64,000 bases of DNA from Flavobacteriales bacterium (GTDB lineage Bacteria; Bacteroidota; Bacteroidia; Flavobacteriales_D; UBA2798): positions 39,268-103,267 of the forward strand of contig JAIBBF010000006.1 in assembly GCA_019694795.1 (NCBI GenBank), given 5' to 3'. Position numbers and translations under genes: made by a program. Shown here in pieces: positions 43,363-52,410 of this stretch; positions within the stretch are counted from its first letter, which is position 1, and every line of letters begins with the position of its first letter. A model generated the notes under the pieces. The model was not told the origin of the DNA. It ran no database searches and saw nothing but the letters and a program-made list of their open reading frames with translations.

Positions 43363-44346
43363 CTAGTAGGACCACTTAATATACATACCACCCCAGGTAA
43401 ATCCTGCTCCGAAGGTGGTAAGAATCAAATTATCACCCTTTTTGAGGTCCTTTTCCCATTCCCACAAACAAAGTGGAAGGGTGGCCGATGTGGTATTTCC
43501 AAATCGCTGGATATTAAGCATAACCTTTTCCATGCCCACTCCCATTCGTTCGGCCGTAGCTTCAATAATACGTTTGTTGGCCTGATGGGGAACGAGATAG
43601 GCGATATCGTCGGAATTTAAGTTGTTTCGGCGCATCATTTCTTCCGCTACATCAGCCATTTTAACAACGGCTACTTTGAAGACGGACTGACCTTCCATGG
43701 TAACAAAATGCTGTTTGTTAAGAATGGTTTCATAGGAGGCAGGATTCAAAGAACCACCTGCTTTTTGGTATAAAAACTTCTTTCCGCTGCCATCCACATA
43801 CATTCGGGCATCGATAATTCCGGTATCATCGGTGCTTGGTTCCAGCAACACTGCTCCTGCTCCATCTCCGAATAAAATGGAAGTGGAACGGTCGGTATAA
43901 TCCATAATGCTCGACATTTTATCTGAGCCAATCACTAGAATTTTCTTGTGCGTTCCCGATTCAATAAACTTGGAACCGGTATTTAAAGCATATATAAAAC
44001 TGGAACAAGCCGCCTGCACATCAAAACTCCAGGCATTGACTGCTCCAATCATATCGGAAACTATATTGGCTGTAGCCGGGTATTGATGGTCTGGCGTAAC
44101 GGTTGCCACGATGACCAACTCAATGTCCTTCGCATCTGTTTTCGTTTTTTCTAAAACCATTTTGGCAGCTTCTGCAGCCATATAGGCGGAGGCCTTATCC
44201 TTATCCTTTAAAATTCTTCGCTCCGTGATTCCGCTTCTGGTTACGATCCATTCATTGGTGGTATCCATCATGGTTTCCATTTCTTCATTGGTAAGAATGT
44301 ATTCCGGAACATATCCGCCAACGCCTGTAATTGCCGCTTTTGCCAT
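43363..44346 (-). CDS. fabH: 3-oxoacyl-ACP synthase III
   Basis: This 327-residue protein has the FabH catalytic triad: Cys in QAACSSFIYAL (near residue 112), His in YLVPHQANKRI and Asn in QRFGNTTSATLP. It condenses acetyl-CoA or a branched acyl-CoA with malonyl-ACP to start fatty acids. The ending AFGAGFTWGGMYIKW is typical. It is monocistronic and divergent from the next gene. Its paralogue fabG is more than 25 kb away. Confidence 0.97.
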   Translation of the reverse strand: MAKAAITGVGGYVPEYILTNEEMETMMDTTNEWIVTRSGITERRILKDKDKASAYMAAEAAKMVLEKTKTDAKDIELVIVATVTPDHQYPATANIVSDMIGAVNAWSFDVQAACSSFIYALNTGSKFIESGTHKKILVIGSDKMSSIMDYTDRSTSILFGDGAGAVLLEPSTDDTGIIDARMYVDGSGKKFLYQKAGGSLNPASYETILNKQHFVTMEGQSVFKVAVVKMADVAEEMMRRNNLNSDDIAYLVPHQANKRIIEATAERMGVGMEKVMLNIQRFGNTTSATLPLCLWEWEKDLKKGDNLILTTFGAGFTWGGMYIKWSY

Positions 44347-44512
44347 AGTGATGTTTATTGCGAGTGTATGAATTGTTAAGGCAATTTATAGTAAGTATCC
44401 TTGTCCACCAATAAAAAAAAAGCTATAATTACACTATCTAAATCGATAATATCGATTAAAAATTGTTGTTAATAGTTTATATTTCAATTAAATAAAGAAC
44501 AATTTAATTACA

Positions 44513-46057
44513 GTGTCCAAAAACAAAAATGAACATGTTTTCCGGCTTATCAAGTCGATGACCAAGGCTGAAAAAAGGGCCTTTAGAATGGAGCATCCGG
44601 AAAGTGATTTGAAGTACATGATTTTGTTTAAAGCCATTGATGAAAAAAATGAAATCGACGAACAAAAGCTACTTCGAAAAAACCCCACACTCCTACCCGC
44701 TCAAATCTCTAACCTTAAAGCTCATTTATACCGGGAAGTTTTATTAAGTATTCAACGCCTGGAAAGCAAGAACCATCCTGAAATACAAATTTCAGAAATG
44801 ATGGATCAGGCACGCTTGCTTTACGACCGGTGTTTATATAACGATTGTTTGAGCATGATTGATAAGGCGAAGAAAAAAGCCTCTTCTAACGACAGTTTTC
44901 TTTTACTGCTGGAATTACTTGAATTGGAGAAACTGGCCGTATCGCGATCAGGTGTTTCCCACTCTGCCAAACGGGTCAATCAGATTATATCTGAAACTGA
45001 AAAAACGGCAAATGCTATCCGGAATATTAATTCATTTTCCAATTTATCGCTGCTATTAACGAACTATTATCAGCAAAGCGGATTTATCCGAAATAAAAGG
45101 GAACTGGATAAAATAAAAAAGCTTTTTTTTTCTTCATTGCCTCACTACAAGGAAACAGAATTATCTTTTCATGAATTGCTCTATCTCTATCAATCCTTTA
45201 TCGGTTATTCCTTTTTTGTGCAGGATTTAAAAAACGGTTTGCATTACGCTTCTCAACTTGTCCGGCTTTTTGATTCGCATCCGGAAATGAAAATCAGAAG
45301 GACTGAAATGTATATTAAAGCCCTGAACAGTTTGCTGGTGGTGCAAAACAAATTGTATTTGTATAAAGATTTCATGGATACCCACCGAAAGTTAGTCGCA
45401 CTGAAAAGAAATAAGCCCCTGCGTTTAACCGACAACATCAGTTTGCACCTTTTTAAAGCGATTTACATTCACGAAATAAACCGGCATTTTATGCTGGGCG
45501 AATTCCGTTCGGGTACAAAAATCGTTTTAAAGCTGGAGAAGGAATTAAATGATTTTATTCCCAAACTCGATACCCATACGGTGCTGATTTTTTATTATAA
45601 GATTGCGAGTCTGTATGTAGGTGCCGGAAATTATAAAATAGCCTTAAAATGGTTAAACAAAATTTTTCAGGCAGAAGAACCGGATCTGCGGGAGGATATC
45701 CATGCTTTTGCGCGAATACTCCGGTTGATTTGTTATTTCGAATTGCAGGATGATGAAATGGTGGACTCCGCCATTCGTTCTGCCTATCGTTTTTTATTGC
45801 AGAACCGGAATTTTGCCAAATATCATTTATTGATTATCCGCTTTTTAAAAAACCTGAAAAAAGGTGCTAAACCGGAGGAAATTATTCGTCAGTTTAAGGA
45901 CCTGAAATCGAAAATGATGCTTCTGACCAACGATCCATTTGAAAAACGTGCATTTTTGTATTTCGATATGATCAGCTGGCTGGAAAGTAAAATTGAAAAC
46001 AAATCCATCCAGGATATTATCAAGCTAAAAGCTCAAAAACGAATACAACAGGCATGA
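44513..46057 (+). CDS. Hypothetical helical-repeat protein, 514 aa
   Basis: A GTG start (44513) opens a 514-residue, strongly helical protein with TPR-like spacing of aromatic residues over residues 90-480. It is lysine- and leucine-rich and has no signal peptide or membrane segment. The N-terminus (MTKAEKRAFRMEHPES, near 17) is striking because similar helical proteins in Bacteroidota start this way; I do not know a name. The stop overlaps the DUF486 gene (ATGA), which links it to a membrane partner. A scaffold role is only a guess. Confidence 0.75.
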   Translation: MSKNKNEHVFRLIKSMTKAEKRAFRMEHPESDLKYMILFKAIDEKNEIDEQKLLRKNPTLLPAQISNLKAHLYREVLLSIQRLESKNHPEIQISEMMDQARLLYDRCLYNDCLSMIDKAKKKASSNDSFLLLLELLELEKLAVSRSGVSHSAKRVNQIISETEKTANAIRNINSFSNLSLLLTNYYQQSGFIRNKRELDKIKKLFFSSLPHYKETELSFHELLYLYQSFIGYSFFVQDLKNGLHYASQLVRLFDSHPEMKIRRTEMYIKALNSLLVVQNKLYLYKDFMDTHRKLVALKRNKPLRLTDNISLHLFKAIYIHEINRHFMLGEFRSGTKIVLKLEKELNDFIPKLDTHTVLIFYYKIASLYVGAGNYKIALKWLNKIFQAEEPDLREDIHAFARILRLICYFELQDDEMVDSAIRSAYRFLLQNRNFAKYHLLIIRFLKNLKKGAKPEEIIRQFKDLKSKMMLLTNDPFEKRAFLYFDMISWLESKIENKSIQDIIKLKAQKRIQQA

Positions 46058-46389
46058 AAACGATCGGACTCCTATTACTCTCTAATATTTTTATGACCAT
46101 AGCATGGTATGGTCACCTCAGTTTTAAACATGTTTCATTGTGGAAAGTCATTCTCATCTCCTGGGGAATTGCCTTTTTTGAATATTGTCTGATGGTCCCC
46201 GCCAACCGGATTGGTCATGGTCAGTTTAACGCCTTCGAATTAAAAACGATTCAGGAAGTCATTAGTCTGATTGTATTTATGATTTTCGCTGTTTTCTTTT
46301 TAAAGGAAGGTTTAAAATGGAATTACGTTTTGGGATTTGGATTGATCGTTGCCGCGGTGATGGTCATTTTTTACAAGGGAAATGCCTAA
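46054..46389 (+). CDS. DUF486-family small membrane protein (DMT-like)
   Basis: This 111-residue protein has four hydrophobic helices and the DUF486 features MTIAWYGHLSFKH near residue 14, EYCLMVPANRIGHGQF near 43 and KEGLKWNYVLG near 88. DUF486 proteins resemble half-sized DMT transporters. Transport substrate is unknown. It is coupled to the preceding 514-residue protein by a four-base overlap. Length and motifs are normal. Confidence 0.9.
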   Translation: MKTIGLLLLSNIFMTIAWYGHLSFKHVSLWKVILISWGIAFFEYCLMVPANRIGHGQFNAFELKTIQEVISLIVFMIFAVFFLKEGLKWNYVLGFGLIVAAVMVIFYKGNA

Positions 46390-46532
46390 ATGCTGTATTC
46401 CGAAATCAAGCCGATTGTTTTGATTCTAATTCAACAAAATATAGAAAAGTAGCAATAGAAAGATAACGTTACTTTGATTGGTGTGATGGGGTTGTTTTGA
46501 TAAGGGAGGTGACGATTAAATACTATTACCAC

Positions 46533-46844
46533 TTATTCATCTGAACTAATATTAATTCCCGAAACAGGGTGCTTATATTCCATTTTATCTAATGTCCCTT
46601 TCAACATTAGTTTTATTGCTTTTTTACCCATATTTGTTTTGAAATATTGCTCTCTTTTTAAGGCATCTTCTTCAAACAGGTAATGTTCTGTAAATATCAG
46701 TTTTAAAGGTCTTCTTGGTGCTGTGCTTTTATTTTGCCCGGAATTATGTCTTTTAATTCTTTCCTCCAGATCAGTAGTGAATCCAATATATAGCAGGTGA
46801 TCCACTTCACTGAATAAAATATAAACACAGTATGGTAAATGCAT
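46533..46844 (-). CDS. GIY-YIG domain nuclease family protein
   Basis: This 103-residue protein has the GIY-YIG core (PYCVYILFSEVDHLLYIGFT, residues 4-23), catalytic Arg in EERIKRHN and Glu in KREQYFKT near residue 65. It resembles the short UPF0213/YhbQ-like group. It may cleave DNA, as in homing or repair enzymes, but no target is known. On its 5' side, between it and tRNA-Met, are two palindromic repeats. The isolated position in a non-coding tract and the repeats suggest a small mobile or repeat-associated element. Confidence 0.88.
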   Translation of the reverse strand: MHLPYCVYILFSEVDHLLYIGFTTDLEERIKRHNSGQNKSTAPRRPLKLIFTEHYLFEEDALKREQYFKTNMGKKAIKLMLKGTLDKMEYKHPVSGINISSDE

Positions 46845-46872
46845 ATCCTAAATCATTTATTGATCCCCCCCC

Positions 46873-46910
46873 CCCTGAAGCAGATGCTCATTCTTCGCAT
46901 CGCTTCAGGG
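46873..46910. repeat. Palindromic repeat copy 1 beside GIY-YIG gene
   Basis: CCCTGAAGC and GCTTCAGGG flank GATGC/GCATC, forming a near-perfect 38-base hairpin. It is related to the copy at 46955, which starts 82 bases later. An 11-C run overlaps its left edge (46865-46875). Confidence 0.8.
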
Positions 46911-46954
46911 TTGTGGAGAGAAAAAATTCAGTTCTTACGTTTATTATTATTCTT

Positions 46955-46992
46955 CCCTGAAGCAGATCCTCCTGCGTCGGATCGCTACAGGG
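46955..46992. repeat. Palindromic repeat copy 2 beside tRNA-Met
   Basis: CCCTGAAGCAGATCC pairs with GGATCGCTACAGGG with small mismatches to form a hairpin. It shares the outer CCCTGAAGCAGAT with copy 1, but the central loop differs. Confidence 0.8.
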
Positions 46993-47002
46993 CAATGAAG
47001 CG

Positions 47003-47032
47003 AAAAAGTCCAGGGCATACCCTGGACTTTTT
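47003..47032 (-). terminator. Terminator of tRNA-Met
   Basis: AAAAAGTCCAGGG (47003-47015) pairs perfectly with CCCTGGACTTTTT (47020-47032) around CATA. It lies 12 bases beyond the tRNA 3' end on the minus strand. Confidence 0.85.
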
Positions 47033-47044
47033 CTGCTTCATTGG

Positions 47045-47118
47045 TAGCGGGGACGGGAGTTGAACCCGTGACCTCAGGGTTATGAATCCTGCGCTCTAAC
47101 CAACTGAGCTACCCCGCC
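47045..47118 (-). tRNA. tRNA-Met (CAT), elongator type
   Basis: On the minus strand 74 bases fold as a cloverleaf: acceptor GGCGGGG/CCCCGCT, D-arm AGCTCAGTTGGTTAGAGC, anticodon loop TTCATAA with CAT, and T-arm ACGGGTTCAACTCCCGT. CCA is not encoded. The loop and G1:U72 pair fit an elongator tRNA-Met; lysidine-modified tRNA-Ile2 is a less likely alternative. A -7-like TATATTTG element lies about 46 bases upstream. Confidence 0.95.
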
Positions 47119-47163
47119 AGGATGTTCACCCCTAAAAAGAGGCTACTTTGTTGATTGAGGGCG

Positions 47164-47171
47164 CAAATATA
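47164..47171 (-). promoter_or_regulatory. -7 element of tRNA-Met
   Basis: On the minus strand TATATTTG matches TAnnTTTG, about 46 bases before the mature tRNA 5' end. It is supported by position only. Confidence 0.3.
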
Positions 47172-47209
47172 GTTTTTTTTAAAAATCAGGAGTGAAAAGC
47201 TGAAAAAAA

Positions 47210-47893
47210 ATGAAAGCACAACCAAGATTAGCCTTAGGTTTGCAAAAAAAACAGAACTTGAAAGGACTATTCAGCAATTTTTTCGTTTGGTTATTCCTTC
47301 TTGCCTTGCTGGCATGTTTGCCTTTCATTTCCATGGAAAAATTGAGCGGACATCTTAGCATTACCTCTCATCATTCTCCCGCCGGCGATTTATTATTTCC
47401 CTATATCACCCATTTGGGTGACGGTTTATTTGCCGGTGTGTTGATTCTGATTTGTCTATCCTTTTCATACCGATCCGGTCTTTTTCTGATGCTTACATTG
47501 GGACTATCTTCATTGATTGCGCAAACATTAAAGCATTTGGTATTTGATGATTATTTCAGACCCGCTCATTATTTATCCGGAACTCCTGGTTTTCATCCGG
47601 TTGAAGGGGTGATTTTGCATCTCAACAACAGCTTTCCTTCGGGGCACTCTACCACTGCCTTTGCCATTTTTGCAGCATTAGCTTTTAGTACGCAACGAAA
47701 ATGGCTTCAGGTAACGTGGTTTATCCTTGCGGCAATAGCTGCCTATTCCCGCGTTTACTTGTCGCAACATTTTATTATGGATGCATATGCCGGAATGTGT
47801 ATTGGAACTCTGACCTCTCTTTCGCTCTATTTTCTGTTTTATGTAAAATCGGAGTGGGGACTTAGCAATGGATTTTTGAAAGCGGTAAGATGA
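47210..47893 (+). CDS. PAP2-family phosphatase
   Basis: This 227-residue membrane protein has five or six helices and the three PAP2 motifs: KHLVFDDYFRP near residue 106, FPSGHST near 143 and SRVYLSQHFIMD near 184. It dephosphorylates lipid phosphates such as undecaprenyl pyrophosphate or lipid A phosphates on the periplasmic side. The stop overlaps the start of the next glycosyltransferase gene by four bases (ATGA), linking both to envelope lipid assembly. The substrate is not fixed by sequence. Confidence 0.9.
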   Translation: MKAQPRLALGLQKKQNLKGLFSNFFVWLFLLALLACLPFISMEKLSGHLSITSHHSPAGDLLFPYITHLGDGLFAGVLILICLSFSYRSGLFLMLTLGLSSLIAQTLKHLVFDDYFRPAHYLSGTPGFHPVEGVILHLNNSFPSGHSTTAFAIFAALAFSTQRKWLQVTWFILAAIAAYSRVYLSQHFIMDAYAGMCIGTLTSLSLYFLFYVKSEWGLSNGFLKAVR

Positions 47894-49575
47894 AAAACAT
47901 CATGAATTATCCTCGTCTCGCGATTCTGGCTTTTGGAATTTTATTTTTTATTCCAATGCTGGGAACAACCCATTTATTCGATTGGGACGAAATCAATTTT
48001 GCAGAATGTGCACGGGAAATGATGGTGACGGGTGATTACTCAACCGTGCAGATCAATTACCAACCGTTCTGGGAAAAACCACCGGTTTTTATTTGGATGC
48101 AGGTGCTTTCCATGAAAATTTTTGGCATCAATGAATTTGGTGCACGCTTTCCGAATGCTGTTGCGGGAATTATCACGCTCATGGTCTTGTTCGCTGCAGG
48201 AAAGCGATTAAAAAACGAACGCCTCGGTTGGTGGTGGGTGATGTTGTATGCCGGTTCTCTATTACCACATTTGTATTTTAAATCAGGGATTATCGACCCC
48301 TGGTTCAATCTTTTTATTTTTCTTTCTTTTTATCGTTTTTACCTGGCTTCCACTTTACAACAAGCAGAACATCCGCTTAAAGAATATGCATTAGCCGGTT
48401 TGTTTTTAGGTTTAGCGGTAATGACCAAGGGACCCGTTGCTATTCTGATAGCGGGAATGAGTCTGTTTATTTTCTGGGCCTTTCACCGGTTTAGAAAATT
48501 ATTCAGCATAAGCGGAATTTTAATGCTGATTCTATTTACTGCATTAAGCGGAGGAATATGGTTTATGATGCTCATTGCAAAAGGACAAGCCCATATCATT
48601 TCCGATTTTATCGTGTATCAAATCCGCCTGTTTAGCACCCAGGATGCGGGTCATGGCGGACCATTTTATTATCACTTTGTGATCTTGTTAATCGGATGTT
48701 TTCCTGCAAGTATTCCCGCTATTGGCGGTTTATTTTACAAGAACAAAGAAGATGCAGGATTCCGTTTGTGGATGAAGATAATGTTTTGGGTTACGCTCAT
48801 CTTGTTCTCCATTGTAAAAACCAAAATCGTTCATTATTCCTCCCTTTGTTATTTTCCTCTTACCTATCTCGCTGCCGATTACCTTTTTACCATATCCGAA
48901 AACAAAGCATTTCATTGGAGAAAGTGGATGTCCATCACCCTGTTATCCATTGGAGCGATATTGGGAATTGTGCTGACATTTATACCCTTTATTCTAAAAA
49001 ATAAAGCCCAATTCCTGAATGAAAAAACAGTAAAAGATCCTTTTGCCTTAGCAAATCTGGAAGCGGATATTCATTGGTCGGGTGCTGAATCGATGATTGG
49101 GATTATGTTGTTGATCCTGGTGATTATTGGTTTTATTTTTATTCAACGTCAGGATTTGGTTAAAGGATTTTTGAGTTTTTCTATTGGAATTGTATTAACC
49201 CTTATTGGTGCAAGTGCTCTTTTATTGCCAAAAATTGAAGGTTATTCGCAACGGTCGGCCATTGAATTTTACCAAGGTATAAAAGGCAAGGATGTGTATC
49301 TCCAACCGATGGGTTTCAAGAGTTATGCTTACTTGTTTTATTCAGAAAAAATGCCGCAAAAAGATCCTCGTCACGGTGATGAAACCTGGCTTTGCACGGG
49401 TGATATTGATAAACCGGCATTTTTAATTTCCAAGATTCAGCAAAAAGAGCATTATTCGCAGCTGTATCCTGAATTAAACATCATTGGTGAAAAAAATGGC
49501 TTTGTATTTTATTACCGCCCGAATCGCGCTGATAAAAGAAATCCGGACAAATTATTTATTCATCCGGAGGATTAA
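47890..49575 (+). CDS. GT39/ArnT-like membrane glycosyltransferase
   Basis: This 561-residue protein has about 12 membrane helices. The first periplasmic loop has the acidic catalytic motif DWDEINFAECARE near residue 38, and EKPPVFIWMQ near 63 is typical of the PMT/ArnT superfamily. These enzymes move a sugar from an undecaprenyl-phosphate donor to lipid A or protein. The C-terminal domain (about 430-561) is soluble and periplasmic. It is coupled to the PAP2 gene and converges with a GT2 gene. The acceptor cannot be read. Confidence 0.9.
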   Translation: MKNIMNYPRLAILAFGILFFIPMLGTTHLFDWDEINFAECAREMMVTGDYSTVQINYQPFWEKPPVFIWMQVLSMKIFGINEFGARFPNAVAGIITLMVLFAAGKRLKNERLGWWWVMLYAGSLLPHLYFKSGIIDPWFNLFIFLSFYRFYLASTLQQAEHPLKEYALAGLFLGLAVMTKGPVAILIAGMSLFIFWAFHRFRKLFSISGILMLILFTALSGGIWFMMLIAKGQAHIISDFIVYQIRLFSTQDAGHGGPFYYHFVILLIGCFPASIPAIGGLFYKNKEDAGFRLWMKIMFWVTLILFSIVKTKIVHYSSLCYFPLTYLAADYLFTISENKAFHWRKWMSITLLSIGAILGIVLTFIPFILKNKAQFLNEKTVKDPFALANLEADIHWSGAESMIGIMLLILVIIGFIFIQRQDLVKGFLSFSIGIVLTLIGASALLLPKIEGYSQRSAIEFYQGIKGKDVYLQPMGFKSYAYLFYSEKMPQKDPRHGDETWLCTGDIDKPAFLISKIQQKEHYSQLYPELNIIGEKNGFVFYYRPNRADKRNPDKLFIHPED

Positions 49576-49591
49576 TTCATCTCCTTCTTGA

Positions 49592-50338
49592 TTATGATTT
49601 TCTGAAGATTTTCGAATTGGCCATTCCCCATTTGGTAAAGCGGTACTGGAACGAAACTTTTAATACGCCAAGTCCATATTTAACCGAGCGGCGGAAGTTG
49701 ATGGAGGATGCTTCATCGAAGTATTTGGTTGGACAGGTCACCTCCCCTATTTCGAATCCTGCAAAGAAAATCTGAGCCAGCATCTGATTATCGAAAACGA
49801 AATCGTCGTCGTTGGCTTCGATGTTTATTTTTCCAAATATCTCTTTAGAGAACGCTCTGTATCCGGTGTGGTATTCGGAAAGTTTTTGTCCCATTAAAAT
49901 ATTCTGCGACAAGGTGAGGAAGCGGTTGGCGACATATTTATATTTCGGCATTCCACCTTTTAGCGCTCCTTTTCCTAAAATACGTGAACCCATTGTAACA
50001 GGATAAACCTCATAGGCAATTACGCTGGCCATTGCATGAATCAGTTTAGGCGTATACTGGTAATCGGGATGAAGCATAATGATGATATCTGCTCCAATCT
50101 CCAGTGCTTTGTTGTAGCAGGATTTTTGGTTACCACCATAACCGCGGTTGTTTTCGTGACGGATAATGTGTTTGATTCCTAATTGCCGACCCACATCCGA
50201 TGTTTGATCCTTACTTGCATCATCCACCAATACCACATCATCTACAATATCAAATGGAATTTCCTTATAGGTCATTTCAAGGGTTTGAGCTGCATTATAG
50301 GCAGGCAACACCACAACAATTTTTTTTCCGTTCAGCAT
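49592..50338 (-). CDS. Family 2 glycosyltransferase
   Basis: This 248-residue GT-A enzyme has the N-terminal nucleotide-sugar motif VVVLPAYNAAQTL near residue 7 and DVVLVDDASKDQT near 35, with the DxD-like IIMLHPDYQ near 87. It resembles dolichol-phosphate-mannose-synthase-like enzymes that charge undecaprenyl phosphate, which would suit the neighbouring ArnT-like enzyme. The longer frame begins seven codons earlier; ATG 50338 (MLNGKKIVVVLP) matches the family. It converges with the ArnT-like gene. Confidence 0.92.
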   Translation of the reverse strand: MLNGKKIVVVLPAYNAAQTLEMTYKEIPFDIVDDVVLVDDASKDQTSDVGRQLGIKHIIRHENNRGYGGNQKSCYNKALEIGADIIIMLHPDYQYTPKLIHAMASVIAYEVYPVTMGSRILGKGALKGGMPKYKYVANRFLTLSQNILMGQKLSEYHTGYRAFSKEIFGKINIEANDDDFVFDNQMLAQIFFAGFEIGEVTCPTKYFDEASSINFRRSVKYGLGVLKVSFQYRFTKWGMANSKIFRKS

Positions 50339-50449
50339 GCTGCAAAAATACAGATTCAATTGAATTCACAACATTATTCAACATCTGTTCATAATTCTCC
50401 TTCTCTTTGTTGTATTTTTTTATTACATTGGAATCAAATCAATTACCTG

Positions 50450-50836
50450 ATGAGCAATAAAGTAAAGTTCGAACTTGAGTTTCCGCTCAGGTCCTCTAAT
50501 AAAGTTCTCTATAATTCTGTAAGCACCCCTGATGGTTTATCGGAATGGTTTGCGGATGATGTAAATATTAAGAACGACATCTACATTTTTAAATGGGACG
50601 GTACCGAAGAAAGGGCACGCCTGGTGAGTAAAAAGCCCTTTGAACATGTCCGTTTCCAATGGGAAAGGGATGATGAAGAAGAAAGTACGGTGTTTGAATT
50701 CATCATTAAAACCGATCCGCTTACGATGGAAGTCGCTCTGATGGTGGTTGACCATGCCGATGAAGATGATGTGGAAGACAGTCAATTTCTCTGGAACAAT
50801 CAAATCAGCGTACTGAAACAACGTTTAGGCGCCTGA
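50450..50836 (+). CDS. START-like (AHSA1-related) domain protein
   Basis: This 128-residue protein begins MSNKVKFELEFPLRSSN and has the SRPBCC/AHSA1 fold pattern (STPDGLSEWFADDV near 27, KWDGTEERARLV near 50). Similar short proteins are widespread in Bacteroidota next to translation- or envelope-linked genes, but no ligand is known. The upstream extension of the frame is non-coding and overlaps the GT2 gene, so ATG 50450 was chosen. It precedes the LptF/G gene by 47 bases. Confidence 0.88.
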   Translation: MSNKVKFELEFPLRSSNKVLYNSVSTPDGLSEWFADDVNIKNDIYIFKWDGTEERARLVSKKPFEHVRFQWERDDEEESTVFEFIIKTDPLTMEVALMVVDHADEDDVEDSQFLWNNQISVLKQRLGA

Positions 50837-50860
50837 TTCCCGTCCTGCTGCAATTTTACG

Positions 50861-50868
50861 TAGGTTTG
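50861..50868 (+). promoter_or_regulatory. -7 element of the LptF/G-glycosyltransferase operon
   Basis: TAGGTTTG matches TAnnTTTG and is 15 bases before the GTG start at 50884. No clear -33 was seen. Confidence 0.35.
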
Positions 50869-50883
50869 CAGCGTTAATTCGCC

Positions 50884-52410
50884 GTGAACAAGCTAACACG
50901 CCTCATACTAAAATCGTATTTGGGTCCCTTTTTGCTGACCTTTGCCATTGCCATGATTTTTCTGATCATGCAATTTCTTTGGAAGTATGTGGATGATCTG
51001 ATGGGTAAAGGACTGGAATGGTATGTGATTGCTGAACTGCTGTTCTATGCCTCCGCCAACCTGGTTCCCATGGCATTGCCGCTTGCCATTTTATTAAGCT
51101 CAATTATGCTGTTTGGTAATTTGGGCGAAAGCAGTGAACTCACCGCCATGAAATCGTCCGGACTCTCCCTGCTGCGGATTATGCGTCCCCTCACCATTTT
51201 TATTTTCCTACTGAGTTTTGCCGCTTTCCTGTTTGCGAATTATCTATGGCCGGTTGCCAATATGAAATTCAGATCGCTGATTTTCGATATACAGCAGCAA
51301 AAACCAAGCTTATCGCTGAATGAAAAGTCCTTTTACAACGATATTCCCGGATACAGCATCCGGATCATGGAAAAAAACAAGAAGGGCGATGAGTTTAAGG
51401 ATGTCCTTATTTTCGATCACAGCGAAGGCAATGTGGTTTACAAACGCGATATCTGGGCCGAAGGTGGAAGTATAGAACAAATCAATGGCGGTAAGGCGAT
51501 GATCTTCCATTTAACCAATGGAAAAATCTACCAGGAAGTTCAACCCCGAATGGTGAAAGGCGGTGTATATCCCTATCAGAAAATATATTTTAAACGGGCT
51601 AATCTGAATTTCGACTTATCCGCCTTCCAGTTGCAACGCACCAATGTAGATGTGTACAATACCCATTACGAAATGCTGAATATGGAGCAGCTCGCTACAC
51701 AGGAAGATTCGTTAAAGGTTGAGATGAGGAGAAAAAAAGAAGAATTGGCACGAAACATTGAACGTAGATATCTTTTATTCCGAAAAGCAGGTAGCGCACA
51801 GGATCCGGAGATCGTGGCCACCGGCAGTATTATTCCGGTTTTAAAACCGAATTCCGTCGACACCAATCTCCTGGCTGCAACACCATCAAAACCTATTTTG
51901 CAATCGTTTGAAGCACGAAGCAGAGAGGACAAAAAACGCATTGTGGATGGTGCTTTAAATATGGCTCGCGGTAATGTGGACTATCTGATTGGCCGGAGAG
52001 ATGAATTTAACGGAAGAGACGAATTCATACAGCGTCATCGTTTAGAATGGCATCGTAAACTCACCTTGTCGGTAGCCTGCATTATTCTCTTTTTCATTGG
52101 TGCTCCGCTGGGTGCAATTATTCGCAAAGGCGGACTTGGCGCTCCCATTGTGGCTTCTACTTTGTTATTCATTTTGTATTATATCATCTCCATCACAGGT
52201 GAAAAAATGGCCAAATCGGGCGTTATTGATCCATTTTGGGGAATGTGGATCAGTTCGATCATTTTATTTCCGGTCGGATTTTTCCTCACGTATAAGTCGA
52301 ACCGCGACTCTACGCTTTTCGATTTGGATTTTTACCTGCGGATTTTGGGTCTCAAGCGCCTAAAAAAACCTAAATTTGCAGCCAATGAAAATTCTTCAAC
52401 TCTGCAATAA
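50884..52410 (+). CDS. LptF/LptG-family LPS export permease
   Basis: This 508-residue protein has three N-terminal membrane helices (about 12-35, 50-75, 97-120), a large periplasmic beta-jellyroll-type domain (about 130-390) and three C-terminal helices. This is the LptF/LptG layout. These subunits extract lipopolysaccharide from the inner membrane to the periplasmic bridge with LptB2. Start is GTG at 50884, 15 bases after a -7 element. The stop overlaps the next glycosyltransferase start region, so LPS export and two glycosyltransferases are linked. Confidence 0.93.
   Translation: MNKLTRLILKSYLGPFLLTFAIAMIFLIMQFLWKYVDDLMGKGLEWYVIAELLFYASANLVPMALPLAILLSSIMLFGNLGESSELTAMKSSGLSLLRIMRPLTIFIFLLSFAAFLFANYLWPVANMKFRSLIFDIQQQKPSLSLNEKSFYNDIPGYSIRIMEKNKKGDEFKDVLIFDHSEGNVVYKRDIWAEGGSIEQINGGKAMIFHLTNGKIYQEVQPRMVKGGVYPYQKIYFKRANLNFDLSAFQLQRTNVDVYNTHYEMLNMEQLATQEDSLKVEMRRKKEELARNIERRYLLFRKAGSAQDPEIVATGSIIPVLKPNSVDTNLLAATPSKPILQSFEARSREDKKRIVDGALNMARGNVDYLIGRRDEFNGRDEFIQRHRLEWHRKLTLSVACIILFFIGAPLGAIIRKGGLGAPIVASTLLFILYYIISITGEKMAKSGVIDPFWGMWISSIILFPVGFFLTYKSNRDSTLFDLDFYLRILGLKRLKKPKFAANENSSTLQ

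Noticed and set aside
46865..46875. Run of 11 C residues next to palindrome copy 1
   Set aside because: Long homopolymers are error-prone in sequencing, so no phase-variation claim is made without read support; no reading frame crosses it convincingly.
46839..47063. 74-codon plus-strand frame over the repeats and tRNA
   Set aside because: It runs through two palindromes, the tRNA terminator and part of the tRNA, and has no protein-like features.
50183..50449. Upstream extension of the START-like protein
   Set aside because: It lies opposite the GT2 gene and adds residues unlike the family; ATG 50450 gives the standard N-terminus.
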